DNA of 64,000 nucleotides from G963666705 sp963666705. GTDB lineage: Bacteria; Pseudomonadota; Alphaproteobacteria; CADEGL01. The notes below the pieces were generated by a model that did not search any database, was not told the origin of the DNA, and saw only the letters and a list, made by a program, of their open reading frames with translations. The position numbers and the translations under genes were made by a program. Shown here piece after piece: positions 1 through 8,919 of the stretch (positions are counted from its first letter, which is position 1; every line of letters starts with the position of its first letter). The stretch is from the NCBI GenBank assembly GCA_963666705.2, contig CAXXKO010000024.1, positions 186,001-250,000 of the forward strand, given 5' to 3'.

Positions 1-75
1 GGCGTGTTCGCGCCCCATGCCGGCGGCGGCGCCCGTGACGAGCGCGACCTGGCCCGCGAGCCCGCCCGCGGCCAC
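1..75 (-). CDS. short-chain dehydrogenase/reductase, N-terminal fragment
   Basis: Only the first 25 codons are inside the window; the gene continues past the left edge. The reverse strand reads from a GTG whose G is the last base of the upstream gene's TAG stop (TAGTG, one-base overlap). The peptide contains VALVTGAAAGMG, the TGxxxGxG dinucleotide-binding turn of classical SDR enzymes. The overlap with the racemase-family gene indicates translational coupling in one operon. The substrate cannot be told from this fragment. Confidence 0.7.
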   Translation of the reverse strand, partial: MAAGGLAGQVALVTGAAAGMGREHA

Positions 76-839
76 TACTCCGCCGCCTGGCGGGGTTGCC
101 AGTCGGCGGCGTGCACGTGTTCGTGGCGCCTGAACCGGGTCGGCCGGAGGCCCATCTGGAACCAGTTTATCATCGTGTAAACGTCGTAAACGGGCAGGCC
201 GAAGGCGTCCGCGAGGGCCGGGCCGAAGGGCGGCATGTTGGTGCATTCGAGGACGAAGGCGCCGACCTCGGGGTGCCGGTCGAGGAGGCGCCGGCCTGCG
301 TCCACCAGGTCCGCTTCGCAGTCGGCCCAGTCGTATTCGCTGGCCCTGTCGGTGAAGACGCGGGTCAGCGCCCGGCCCCCTTGGGTGCCCATGATGGGGG
401 TGTCGAGCGCCACGCCCGTCGCCGCCAGGTGCGCGGGGGTGAGGTTCGCGGAATCGGCGGTGATGATGCCGGCGCGCTTGCCCGTCGGCAGCAGGGCCTC
501 GACCCAGGGCACCTGGAGGATGGCCGAGGCGGCCACGGGCACGCCCGCGCGCTCGGCCAGCGCGCGCTGGTAGAGGGCGAGGAAGCCGCAGGTGGTGGCG
601 ATGCCGTCCGCCCCCGCCGCCACCAGCGCTTCCGCACCCGCGACGAAGGGCTCGAGCAGGCCCTCGAGCCCCATGTCCACCACCTGGTGGGGCGTCGCAC
701 CCCGCACCTTCTCGATCAGCACCGGGAAGGGCCAGGTCTCGGGGTTGCCCCCGTCGCCGACGACGCGCGGGAACTTGGTATCGAGCATCAGGATGCCGAC
801 CGTCGCCCGGCCGCCCTCCCGCGCGGTATCATCGTCCAT
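75..839 (-). CDS. aspartate/glutamate racemase family protein
   Basis: 254 residues. The protein has two cysteine motifs spaced as in the Asp/Glu/hydantoin racemase superfamily: TTCGF near residue 84 and LECTNMPPF near residue 200. In that family the two cysteines act as the acid-base pair on the alpha carbon. An early GILMLDTKFPR segment resembles arylmalonate decarboxylase/maleate isomerase-like members. The true substrate may therefore be an amino acid, a hydantoin or a dicarboxylate. It overlaps the downstream SDR gene by one base and is divergent from the FAD enzyme at 931. The start is the first ATG, 92 bp from the divergent gene. Confidence 0.8.
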   Translation of the reverse strand: MDDDTAREGGRATVGILMLDTKFPRVVGDGGNPETWPFPVLIEKVRGATPHQVVDMGLEGLLEPFVAGAEALVAAGADGIATTCGFLALYQRALAERAGVPVAASAILQVPWVEALLPTGKRAGIITADSANLTPAHLAATGVALDTPIMGTQGGRALTRVFTDRASEYDWADCEADLVDAGRRLLDRHPEVGAFVLECTNMPPFGPALADAFGLPVYDVYTMINWFQMGLRPTRFRRHEHVHAADWQPRQAAE

Positions 840-930
840 TGCCGTCTCCTCGTTCGCCGTGGCCGGATCATGCTAGGGCATTTTCGGATATGCTGGAACC
901 GGGTCGGGACCCGACGAAGGGGGCGAGAGG

Positions 931-3348
931 ATGGAATCCCATGCCAAGGTGGTCGTCATCGGCGGCGGTGTCGTCGGTTGCTCGATCCTGTACCATCTCG
1001 CCAGGCACGGCTGGAAGGACGTGGTGCTGCTGGAGCGCGACGAGCTGACCTCCGGGTCGAGCTGGCACGCCGCCGGCCAGATCCACACCATCAGCTCCGA
1101 CCCCAACATCTCCCGCCTCCAGGGCTACACCATCAAGCTCTACAAGGAGATCGAGGAGACCTCGGGCCAGTCGGTCGGCCTGCACTCTACCGGCGGCTTC
1201 TACCTCGCCTCGAACCAGGACTGGTACGACTACCTCAAACGCGAGCGCTCGAAAGCGCGCTACATGGGCCTCGATCAGGAGTTCATCTCCGTCGAGGAGG
1301 CGGCGCGGCGCCATCCCCTGATCGACCCGTCCCACTACATCGCCGCCCTGTGGGACCCGCTCGACGGCGATCTCGACCCCTCGGGCGCGACCTATGCCTT
1401 CGCCAAGTCGGCGCGTCATTATGGCGCCAGCTACCATACCCACACCCCGGTCATCGAGACCAACCAGCGGCCCGACGGGAGTTGGGACGTGGTCACCGAG
1501 AAGGGGACGATCCATGCCGAGATCGTCGTCAATGCCGGCGGGCTGTGGGCGCGCGAGGTCGGGCACCTCGCCGGAATCCACCTGCCGGTGCAGCCCATGG
1601 AGCACCACTACCTCATCACCGAATCGATCCCCGAGATCGTTGCGCGCGGCCCGGGGGAGCGCCTGCCGGCGGGCATCGACTACGAAGGCAACATGTACTT
1701 CCGGCAGGAGCGCGACGGCATGCTGCTCGGCACTTATGAGCCGCGGTCGACGCCGTGGAAGGTCGAGGGCACGCCCATGGACTTCGGCCACGAGCTACTG
1801 GCGCCCGACATCGACCGCATCGCCGACCGGCTGGAGCTCGGCTTCAAGCGCATCCCCGCCCTCGGCCGCGCCGGGATCAAGAACATGGTCAACGGCCCCT
1901 TCACCTTCGGCCCCGACGGCAACCCGCTGATCGGCCCGGTCTCCGGCATGCGCAACTATTGGGTCGCCGTCGGCGTCATGGCCGGCTTCTGCCAGGGCGG
2001 CGGGGTCGGCCTCTGCATGGCCGAATGGATGATCGACGGCGAGCCCTCGATCGACGTATGGGCCATGGACGTGGCCCGCTTCGGCGATTACGCGACGCCC
2101 GATTACGGGACCATCAAGTCGTCGGAGAATTACGAGCGCCGCTTCGTCATGACCTTCCCCAACGAGACCCTGCCCAAGGGCCGGCGCCAGAAGACGACGG
2201 CGCTCCATGACCGGCTCGTGGCGCGGGGCGCCGTCATGGGCGACAGCTTCGGGCTCGAGCACGTGCTGTGGTTCGCCCATGGCCCCGGGGACGCGCACGA
2301 GGAGCCGACCTTCGAGCGCTCGCGCGCGCACGATTACGTCGGCGCCGAGTGCCGCGCGGTGCGCGAGGCGGTCGGCGCCGTCGAGATCGCCAACTTCGCC
2401 AAGCACGAGCTACGGGGCCCCGGCGCGCGCGCCTTCCTCGATCGCCTCTTCGCCGGGCGCATCCCCAAGCCTGGCCGCCTCTCGCTCACGCCCATGCTGA
2501 CCCCCAAGGGCAAGCTCTATGGCGACCTCACCGTCGCCTGCCTCGATGACGAAACCTTCCTGGTGATCGGCTCCGGCCCGGCCCAGGAGATGCACCGGCG
2601 CTGGTTCGAGGCGCACCTGCCCGAGAGCGGGGTGCGCTACCGCAACCGCTCGGACGAGCTTCATGGCATCGCCATCTCGGGGCCGAATTCGCGCACGCTG
2701 CTCGCGCGCATCTGCCGCGACGACACCTCGAACGAGGCACTCAGGTTCCGCGACGTGCGCGAGACCTTCGTCGGCGGCGTGCCGGTCATCCTCGCGCGGG
2801 TGTCCTTCTCGGGCGAGCTTGGTTACGAGCTTCACTGCGCGCCCCAGTTCCAGATCAAGCTGTTCGAGCGCATCGAGGAGGCGGGGGCGGATCTGGGGCT
2901 CGTGCTCTATGGCGCCCGCGCGCTCATGTCCCTGCGCCTCGAGAAGAACTGGGGTGCCTGGACGCTCGATTTCCGCCCCGATTTCACCGCCGCCCAATCC
3001 GGCCTCGACGCCTTCATCGATTGGGGCAAGGGTTTCATCGGCAAGGCGGCCGCCCTGGCCGAGCGCGAGGCCGGCCCCGACAGGAAGCTCGTCACCATGG
3101 TGGTCGATTCGGACGAGATCGACGTCACCAACGACGAGGCCATCATGCATGCCGGCAAGTGCGTCGGCTACGTGACCTCGGGCGGCTACGCCCATTGGGT
3201 GGGCAGGAGCGTGGCCCTCGGCTACGTGCCGCCGGCACTCGCCGCCGACGGCACGGCGCTGGAGGTGGAGATCAACGGGGCCCTCTATCCGGCGGCGGTG
3301 ACGGCGCACCCGCTCCACGACGCGAACGGCTCCCGGATGCGCTCGTAA
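931..3348 (+). CDS. FAD-dependent oxidoreductase with GcvT domains (dimethylglycine/sarcosine dehydrogenase-like)
   Basis: 805 residues. The N-terminal half is a DAO-type flavoprotein: a VVVIGGGVVGCSI dinucleotide-binding motif begins near residue 7 and SSWHAAGQ, where the flavin is usually linked in this family, lies near residue 47. The C-terminal half (from about residue 440) is a GcvT/aminomethyltransferase folate-binding domain with FSGELGYELH and a GcvT C-terminal barrel. This arrangement is that of dimethylglycine, sarcosine and related N-methyl amine dehydrogenases, which pass the oxidised methyl group to tetrahydrofolate. GAGAGG precedes the ATG. The next gene starts inside the TAA stop, so the two are cotranscribed. 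The exact amine is unknown. Confidence 0.9.
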   Translation: MESHAKVVVIGGGVVGCSILYHLARHGWKDVVLLERDELTSGSSWHAAGQIHTISSDPNISRLQGYTIKLYKEIEETSGQSVGLHSTGGFYLASNQDWYDYLKRERSKARYMGLDQEFISVEEAARRHPLIDPSHYIAALWDPLDGDLDPSGATYAFAKSARHYGASYHTHTPVIETNQRPDGSWDVVTEKGTIHAEIVVNAGGLWAREVGHLAGIHLPVQPMEHHYLITESIPEIVARGPGERLPAGIDYEGNMYFRQERDGMLLGTYEPRSTPWKVEGTPMDFGHELLAPDIDRIADRLELGFKRIPALGRAGIKNMVNGPFTFGPDGNPLIGPVSGMRNYWVAVGVMAGFCQGGGVGLCMAEWMIDGEPSIDVWAMDVARFGDYATPDYGTIKSSENYERRFVMTFPNETLPKGRRQKTTALHDRLVARGAVMGDSFGLEHVLWFAHGPGDAHEEPTFERSRAHDYVGAECRAVREAVGAVEIANFAKHELRGPGARAFLDRLFAGRIPKPGRLSLTPMLTPKGKLYGDLTVACLDDETFLVIGSGPAQEMHRRWFEAHLPESGVRYRNRSDELHGIAISGPNSRTLLARICRDDTSNEALRFRDVRETFVGGVPVILARVSFSGELGYELHCAPQFQIKLFERIEEAGADLGLVLYGARALMSLRLEKNWGAWTLDFRPDFTAAQSGLDAFIDWGKGFIGKAAALAEREAGPDRKLVTMVVDSDEIDVTNDEAIMHAGKCVGYVTSGGYAHWVGRSVALGYVPPALAADGTALEVEINGALYPAAVTAHPLHDANGSRMRS

Positions 3349-5153
3349 TGCCGGCGCCTCCCGCCAGCACGGCGGCGGAGGAAGAGGCCAAGACCGGCCC
3401 GTGGAACCCGGGCATCAGCTCGCGGCTTCCGCGCGCCTTCCTGCCGCTCTCGACCATGTTCCGCCCGGAGAGCGTCTTCACCAGCGTCGAGGCCGCCCAC
3501 GAGCTGAGCGACTTCACCGGCATGCCGGCGGAGGACCTGGTCGCCTTCCGGCCCGAGCGCCTGGTGATGCACGAGCTGCTGATCCGGGTGACGGCCGACC
3601 TCTCGGTCTCCGACGGCCCCAGGGTCGAGGATCTCGGCATCAATTTCCGCGACATGGCCGCGGCCATCCTCGCCCGCCATATTGCCCCCCACATGGACGG
3701 GATCGTCGCGTCATATGCGGAGCTGAGGCGCGCCGCCACGGCCCTGATCGCGGAGGCGCTGGCATCGACCCTATTCGCGGCCCCGATGGCGGCCGGGCCG
3801 CCGGCGAGGCGGGGCCGCGTGATGCGCTTCCTTCGTCCGCGCTCGAGGGAGGCCCCGTCCCGCGCCGGCATCGAGGAGCGGGAACGCTTGATACTGGCCG
3901 ACTGGCGCCGCGAGGCCGAGGTGGCGGACGATCCGCTGGCGGCCGCCGCCTACCGGTCGCTCGCCCGCCTCGGGGACGCGGTCTCGGGCAAGCATGGCCG
4001 GCTGGTGGGCGATTGCGCCCTTCTCACGGCCCTCGCCGCCGACATGGTGTGCAACGAATACGGCAGCGAGACGATCGGCCGGCTCATCGAGCCCCATATC
4101 CGTGAGGGGGCCGCGCGCGAGGGGTATGGGCTGCTGCCCAGCCAAGAGCGGCCGGTGGTCATGAACGTCAAGGGCGCCTCGGCCGCGGGCAAGAGCACCA
4201 TGCGCCCCCTGCAACGCAGGCTCGCCGCCGAGCTCGGCATCGAATGGGCCGACTTCGCCCTCATCAGCCCCGACATCTGGCGCAAATATCTGCTCGACTA
4301 CGACTCCCTGGGCGAAGCGCGGAAATACGCCGGCACACTCACGGGCCACGAGGTCGAGGTCATCGACCGCAAGCTCGACCGCTACATGGCGGCCAAGGCC
4401 GAGGACGGCCGCATGTCCCACCTGCTCATCGACCGCTTCCGGTTCGACAGCTTCACGCCCGAATCGGGCGCGGAGGAGGGCAGCAACCTCCTCACCCGCT
4501 TCGGCGAGATCGTCTACATGTTCTTCATGATCACGCCGCCCCATGCGACCGTCGAGCGGGGCTGGCGGCGCGGCGAGAGGAACGGGCGCTACAAGGCCGT
4601 CGACGACCTGCTCGACCACAATGTCGAGGCCTATACGGGCATGCCGCGGCTCTTCTTCACCTGGGCCTTGCGGGCCGACAAGCGCGTCCACTACGAGTTC
4701 CTGGACAACGACGTACCCGAGGGCGCGCGGCCGCGGACGGTCGCCTTCGGCTGGGGTGGCGAGATGAACGTCCTCGATATCAAATGCTTGCTCGACGTGG
4801 ACCGCTACCGCAAGATCGACATTGGCGCCATCCGGCCCGAGGACGTCTATGGCGACACGCGCGCCATGGCGCCCGGGAACAACACCGAATTCCTGCGCCA
4901 ATGCGCGCGCATGCTGCGCGCCATCAATTTCGCCGACTACGAAACCGGGCGCATCTATGCGCGGATGGAGGCGGGGCGCTTCACCTGGACCGATCCCCAG
5001 GCCCTCGCCGCCGCGACCCGCGACCCCGACACCCGCGCCGGCTTGGAAGCCTTCGCCGCTGTGCCACCCGCCGCCGCCGACGAGCCGAGAGCCCCGCGAG
5101 TCCTGGATCGCGACAACGCCCAGACCCTCGGCCGCTGGGGCGGCGGGGGGTGA
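3348..5153 (+). CDS. P-loop NTPase/kinase-like protein of unknown function
   Basis: 601 residues. The chosen ATG overlaps the stop of the preceding gene (TAATG), which argues for translational coupling. About 270 helical residues of no recognised family precede a P-loop, GASAAGKST, at residues 276-284. After it come a DIWRKYLLDY segment, a TPPHATVERGWRRGERNGRY segment and a conserved-looking FGWGGEMN. The P-loop followed by a basic, Arg-rich loop resembles the zeta-toxin/kinase branch of P-loop proteins, but this is an inference from general pattern. No export signal or membrane segment is seen. Its coupling to a folate-linked amine dehydrogenase suggests a role in that pathway or its regulation. 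Confidence 0.6.
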   Translation: MPAPPASTAAEEEAKTGPWNPGISSRLPRAFLPLSTMFRPESVFTSVEAAHELSDFTGMPAEDLVAFRPERLVMHELLIRVTADLSVSDGPRVEDLGINFRDMAAAILARHIAPHMDGIVASYAELRRAATALIAEALASTLFAAPMAAGPPARRGRVMRFLRPRSREAPSRAGIEERERLILADWRREAEVADDPLAAAAYRSLARLGDAVSGKHGRLVGDCALLTALAADMVCNEYGSETIGRLIEPHIREGAAREGYGLLPSQERPVVMNVKGASAAGKSTMRPLQRRLAAELGIEWADFALISPDIWRKYLLDYDSLGEARKYAGTLTGHEVEVIDRKLDRYMAAKAEDGRMSHLLIDRFRFDSFTPESGAEEGSNLLTRFGEIVYMFFMITPPHATVERGWRRGERNGRYKAVDDLLDHNVEAYTGMPRLFFTWALRADKRVHYEFLDNDVPEGARPRTVAFGWGGEMNVLDIKCLLDVDRYRKIDIGAIRPEDVYGDTRAMAPGNNTEFLRQCARMLRAINFADYETGRIYARMEAGRFTWTDPQALAAATRDPDTRAGLEAFAAVPPAAADEPRAPRVLDRDNAQTLGRWGGGG

Positions 5154-5394
5154 GCGAAGTCCGTCCGAAAACGGGTGTTGGGGCGCGAACCGGCGTTGCC
5201 CCGAATTCGCGGACGGATGCCCATGGTGCTGCCGTTGTCGGCGATTGGCAGGCATAGTCTGGGGAATCCTGGTTAAGCCCCAATCCCGCCATTCGTTGCC
5301 ACGCGAGGAGAAATTCGGCACTATTGGATTTTGGTATTCATTTCCAATCGAAAAAAACTGCCTGGTCGGGCGACCGCACAGGGAACGCTATCGA

Positions 5395-6486
5395 ATGACC
5401 GTTTACACACGACGCGCGACACGGCGTCGCTTCCTCGCGGGCGCGGTCGCGACGGCCGGTACTTTGGCGGTCGGCACTTATCTGCCGCGCGCCTATGCCG
5501 CCGCGCCGTTGAAAGTCTCAGCCTACTCCGGTAAGTTCGAAAATCAGCTCGCCAAGTTCATCTACCCGGCCTTCACCAAGGAAACCGGTATCGCTATCGA
5601 GCCGGTCGGCCAGACGAGTGGGCTGGACTGGTTCAGGAAACTCCTGGCCGCCGCCGCCGCGGGTAAGGTGGTGACCGACCTGACCATGTGCGGCGCCCTG
5701 GCCCCTCGTCTCTTGCCCCAATTGTTCCAGTCCCTCGACGAGAGCAAGTTACCGAACCTCAAGAATGTTCGCCCCAACCTGCTCCACCGCAAGCCTGATG
5801 GCACGCTCAATGCGGCGCCCGTGGTCGCCTGGTATGCCACCTTCGCGACCAACACCGATGTCCACCCCGACCCGCCGACCTCCTGGGCGGACGCCTGGGG
5901 CCCGAAGTTCAAGGGCGCGCTCGGCTGGAGGGACGATATCAGCTCGAACTACCTGCTCGATATCGTGGCCGTCACCTTCTTCGGCGGTCAGACGGTCCTC
6001 GAGACCCGCGACGGCCTGCTCGAGGTCCTGAAGAAGGCCGCCGAGCTCGAGCCGAACGTGGTGCTCTGGTATGTCTTCGGCGGCGGGTTCGAGGCGGCGC
6101 TGCGCGCCGGCAAGATCAACGCCGGCCAGTATTTCCAGGGTGCAACCCACGCAATGGCGGCCGGCGGCTTTCCCGTGCTTTCGACCTTCCCCCAGGAGGG
6201 CGGCATCCTCGATTTCGGCTCCTGGGGCCTGGTCCAAGGCTCGACCCAGGGCGAGGCGGCCCACACCTTCATGAACCACTGCACTGATCCCGCCGTCCAG
6301 ACCGAGATCACGCGCCGCCTGGGCACGGCGCCCGTGGTGCCGCGCCGGCTGACGACACTGACCGACCAGGAATTCCTGACCGTCTCCAGCGACAACACAC
6401 CCATCATCCCGCGCTACGACGTCTATGTGAAAAACAGCGAGTGGATCGTCGAGACGTGGGCCAAGCTCATCGGCGACGCGACGTGA
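5395..6486 (+). CDS. extracellular solute-binding protein with Tat signal (orphan)
   Basis: 363 residues. The N terminus contains TRRRFLAG followed by a hydrophobic stretch and an AYAAAP cleavage region, the signature of a twin-arginine signal peptide. The mature part resembles type 2 periplasmic binding proteins of the Fe3+/polyamine/2-aminoethylphosphonate group (KVSAYSGKFE at the mature start, GIAIEPVGQTSG next). No permease or ATPase gene lies beside it, so its partner transporter must be elsewhere. The ATG at 5395 was chosen because the signal begins there; the frame is open far upstream but reads antisense-like sequence. A lower-GC stretch at 5310-5375 probably holds the promoter. Confidence 0.8.
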   Translation: MTVYTRRATRRRFLAGAVATAGTLAVGTYLPRAYAAAPLKVSAYSGKFENQLAKFIYPAFTKETGIAIEPVGQTSGLDWFRKLLAAAAAGKVVTDLTMCGALAPRLLPQLFQSLDESKLPNLKNVRPNLLHRKPDGTLNAAPVVAWYATFATNTDVHPDPPTSWADAWGPKFKGALGWRDDISSNYLLDIVAVTFFGGQTVLETRDGLLEVLKKAAELEPNVVLWYVFGGGFEAALRAGKINAGQYFQGATHAMAAGGFPVLSTFPQEGGILDFGSWGLVQGSTQGEAAHTFMNHCTDPAVQTEITRRLGTAPVVPRRLTTLTDQEFLTVSSDNTPIIPRYDVYVKNSEWIVETWAKLIGDAT

Positions 6487-6664
6487 GTGCGGTGGACGGT
6501 CTCTCTTCACGATGACGACCCTGTTGAGGCCGAGCCGTGCCTGGCCATCCACGGAGTCGTGCGATATGGGTGGCCGGTCAGCATGGCGGCGTGGGGGTGT
6601 GAGTGGAAGCCGACGCGCGCCGAGCCAGGTGGTCGACGCGATGGCGTGAGGCCCCGCGAGTCCT

Positions 6665-7192
6665 CTACCTCCTGGGCAGTTGTTCGATTCTCTCGGCCAA
6701 TTCGTCGGTCGGTCGCGGCTTGTTGGCGTTGCCGGCGTAGCTGCAGCTACCCTCCTCGTAGGTAACGATTTCGTCCGGCGGATTGCGGCGTGCCGTCGTT
6801 GTGTAGCTGATGACACCGTCCGTCCGATCGACCACGTAAGCCTCGCAGACGGTTCGGTATGCCGGGATACAACCGTCGTACAAACCGACCTCCTCGCGCT
6901 CGCACGAGACCAGGATGACCGAATTCGCCTCGGCGGGCGACCCTGCTCGCAGGGCGGGCGGCAGATGGTAGTGCAGGGCATCCAGCTCGCCGCTCTTGAT
7001 ATCGACGGCCACGGCCCTGGGCCGAAGGTAATCATCGGCCGCGTGCGAAAATTGGGCGCCGTCGGCGACCGCCGGCCACGTCGCCAGATACGCGTCGAGC
7101 GCGGGGGCGAAGGCCTGGTTGAAGCATTCGCGCAGCGCCGCATAGCGGGGATGCTGGGAGCCATCCGGGCGTATGGCCTCGACCTCGGGACA
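6665..7192 (-). pseudogene. second copy of the upstream soluble domain, in frame behind a TGA and without a normal start codon
   Basis: The frame continues directly from the TGA of the preceding gene (7193-7195) and stays open to a TAG at 6665. It is clearly similar to the preceding protein: HPRYAALRECFNQAF matches RPEYALQRAPYAEAF, and VAVDIKSGELDALHYHLPP matches VAIDVDTRDISYLHAALPP. The similarity starts within 20 codons of the TGA. There is no ATG, GTG or TTG in frame until GTG 7012, which lies well inside the conserved domain. Either a tandem-domain gene has been split by a nonsense change, or the stop is read through, or a rare start is used. Function unknown. Confidence 0.6.
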
Positions 7193-7849
7193 TCACTCGG
7201 GATCGTATTTTACCCGTAGGCTCTCTATCGTCCCGGCCAATGCCGCCCACGGCTCGGCGTAGGTGACACCGTCGAGCGGCGCATCCGGATTCACCTCCGC
7301 CGGCCAGGGCTTGCCGATCGCGCCTTCCGCGCGGTCGACGACATGCAGCTCGCAAGTGGCGCCATAGGCGGGGTAGCTGAACTTGCGCCAGTTCTTTGGG
7401 CCCCAATGGCACGACACGAAGATGATCGCGGCCACTTCCTCCGGCGATTCCGCGCGGTACTCGGGTGGCAGGGCCGCGTGGAGGTATGAGATGTCGCGCG
7501 TATCGACGTCGATCGCCACCGCCTTGACCCGGATATAGTCGTCGGATTCGGCCCGCGGATACCGCTCGCCGCTGGCGACGCCCGGCCACATCTCCATGAA
7601 GCCGGCGATCTCCCCGGCGAACGCCTCGGCATAGGGCGCGCGTTGCAGGGCGTACTCGGGTCTCAGGGTATCGATATTCGCCCGGACCTGGGCATCGCTC
7701 GGGTGTTCCACGATCTCCGCGAAAATGCCCGGAAGGACGAGCGCGGCGAGGCCGGTCCACCAGGCGAGGCCGATGATGGCGGCGCCCCAGAAGGCGCCGA
7801 CACCGACCCAGGTCAGGATCTTGCCAATCCGACCGCCGTCGTCCGCCAT
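7193..7849 (-). CDS. membrane-anchored protein of unknown function
   Basis: 218 residues from the ATG at 7849, which has GAAGGG placed as a ribosome site; an upstream GTG at 7876 is possible but less well placed. A hydrophobic segment at residues 12-40 (ILTWVGVGAFWGAAIIG onward) looks like a signal anchor. A soluble domain of about 160 residues follows, with SCHWGPKNW and CELHVVDRAEGAIG motifs. The domain recurs in frame after the stop codon (see 6665-7192). I do not recognise the family. It is convergent to the solute-binding protein and divergent from the CBS gene. Confidence 0.65.
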   Translation of the reverse strand: MADDGGRIGKILTWVGVGAFWGAAIIGLAWWTGLAALVLPGIFAEIVEHPSDAQVRANIDTLRPEYALQRAPYAEAFAGEIAGFMEMWPGVASGERYPRAESDDYIRVKAVAIDVDTRDISYLHAALPPEYRAESPEEVAAIIFVSCHWGPKNWRKFSYPAYGATCELHVVDRAEGAIGKPWPAEVNPDAPLDGVTYAEPWAALAGTIESLRVKYDPE

Positions 7850-7876
7850 GCCGCGACCCTTCGCCGATAACGCCAC

Positions 7877-8438
7877 GAGCGCCCGCGGGTCGCCCCACGG
7901 ATCGCCCCCGTTCCAAAGCTAAACAGAACCAGGCGCGAATTGTAAGCCGCCTGTGGAATCGAATCTGACGCCTCGATCCCTCTCCCTATTGCATGGACCG
8001 GCGACAGTGCTGACAGGTGTTCGCAGACATGGTTGACACGGTCCCGGTCCCTGGGGGCTGGAGACGGATAGGATCATGGTCTGGCGAGGAGCGAGGGTGC
8101 GAGCCGGCGTGAGCTGTTCAGCAAAATCCGGCGGCCGATCGATGATCTGCGACCAGGACCCAATCCAGCGTAGGCCGGGGACATCGACGGCAGGTCGAAA
8201 CGGCGAATGCAGTTCCCATGGTGGCTGAATCGAAGTACGATTTCCGCGAACTTGGCGCTTATCTGGGAAATTTCGGCTAATCTGGATCGAAGCGGCCGAG
8301 AAACCGCCACCCGTACGATTCGAGCATCTGGAAGCCAATTCGGGTCGGGGCGGGCTACGCGGTCGGCCGCGCGGCGGAATTGGCGGCGACGCGCACTCGG
8401 CCGCCGAGTCGAACGGGGCCTGTCGGGCGAGGTGTCGG
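7877..8438. other. long intergenic region with possible insertion-sequence end remnant
   Basis: About 560 bp separate the divergent genes at 7849 and 8439. Open frames on both strands here show no family features. On the minus strand at about 7983-8038 there are two related 13-mers, TGTCAACCATGTC and TGTCAGCACTGTC, followed by CCGGTCCATGC. This pattern is like the repeated terminal motifs of IS481/IS3-type elements. No transposase is left. The rest, apart from expected promoters, shows nothing I can assign. Confidence 0.35.
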
Positions 8439-8867
8439 ATGACAACGGTACGGCAGCTGCTCGAGGAAAAGGGCCACGAAGTCTGGTCCGTCCATCCCGA
8501 CGATACCGTGCTCGACGCCATCCGGAAGATGGCGAGCGAAGGTGTCGGTGCCATGGTCGTGATCGAGGACGATAAGCCCGTCGGCATAGTCACCGAACGG
8601 CATTACGCCCGGAACGTCTTCCTGAAAGGCAAGTCGTCGCCCAAGACGCCTGTCCACGAGATCATGACCACGCGCTTCGTCTGCGCGCAGCTCGAGCAAA
8701 CGGTCGAGGAATGCATGGCCGTGATGACCGAGAAGCGCGTGCGGCATCTCCCGGTTCTGGATGAGGACCGCCTGGTCGGCATCGTCTCGATCGGCGACCT
8801 TGTAAAAAGCGTCATCGCCGATCAGAGGTTCATCATCGAACAGCTCGAGCATTACGTCCGCGGCTGA
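8439..8867 (+). CDS. tandem CBS-domain protein
   Basis: 142 residues made of two CBS motifs (about residues 5-65 and 72-135). The first holds VGAMVVIEDDKPVGIVTERHY and the second VRHLPVLDEDRLVGIVSIGDLV, typical ends of the beta-alpha-beta units. Stand-alone CBS pairs bind adenosyl nucleotides or NAD(H) and act as energy or redox sensors in the cytoplasm. HYARNVFLKG is typical of the common proteobacterial stand-alone type. It is convergent to the DUF1330 gene, with a copy of an interspersed repeat in the gap. The specific partner is unknown. Confidence 0.9.
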   Translation: MTTVRQLLEEKGHEVWSVHPDDTVLDAIRKMASEGVGAMVVIEDDKPVGIVTERHYARNVFLKGKSSPKTPVHEIMTTRFVCAQLEQTVEECMAVMTEKRVRHLPVLDEDRLVGIVSIGDLVKSVIADQRFIIEQLEHYVRG

Positions 8868-8919
8868 GCGACATTCGACGATCCGGACCAGGCGTCCCGG
8901 CTGGGTGCTATCTCCAGGC

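Noticed and set aside
840..930. Glycine riboswitch before the FAD/GcvT enzyme
   Set aside because: No conserved glycine-aptamer blocks are present; only a short GGGTCGGGACCCGAC palindrome is seen.
8074..8445. Minus-strand 123-codon frame in the gap before the CBS gene
   Set aside because: Very Arg/Ser-rich, no ribosome site, overlaps the expected promoter of the CBS gene.
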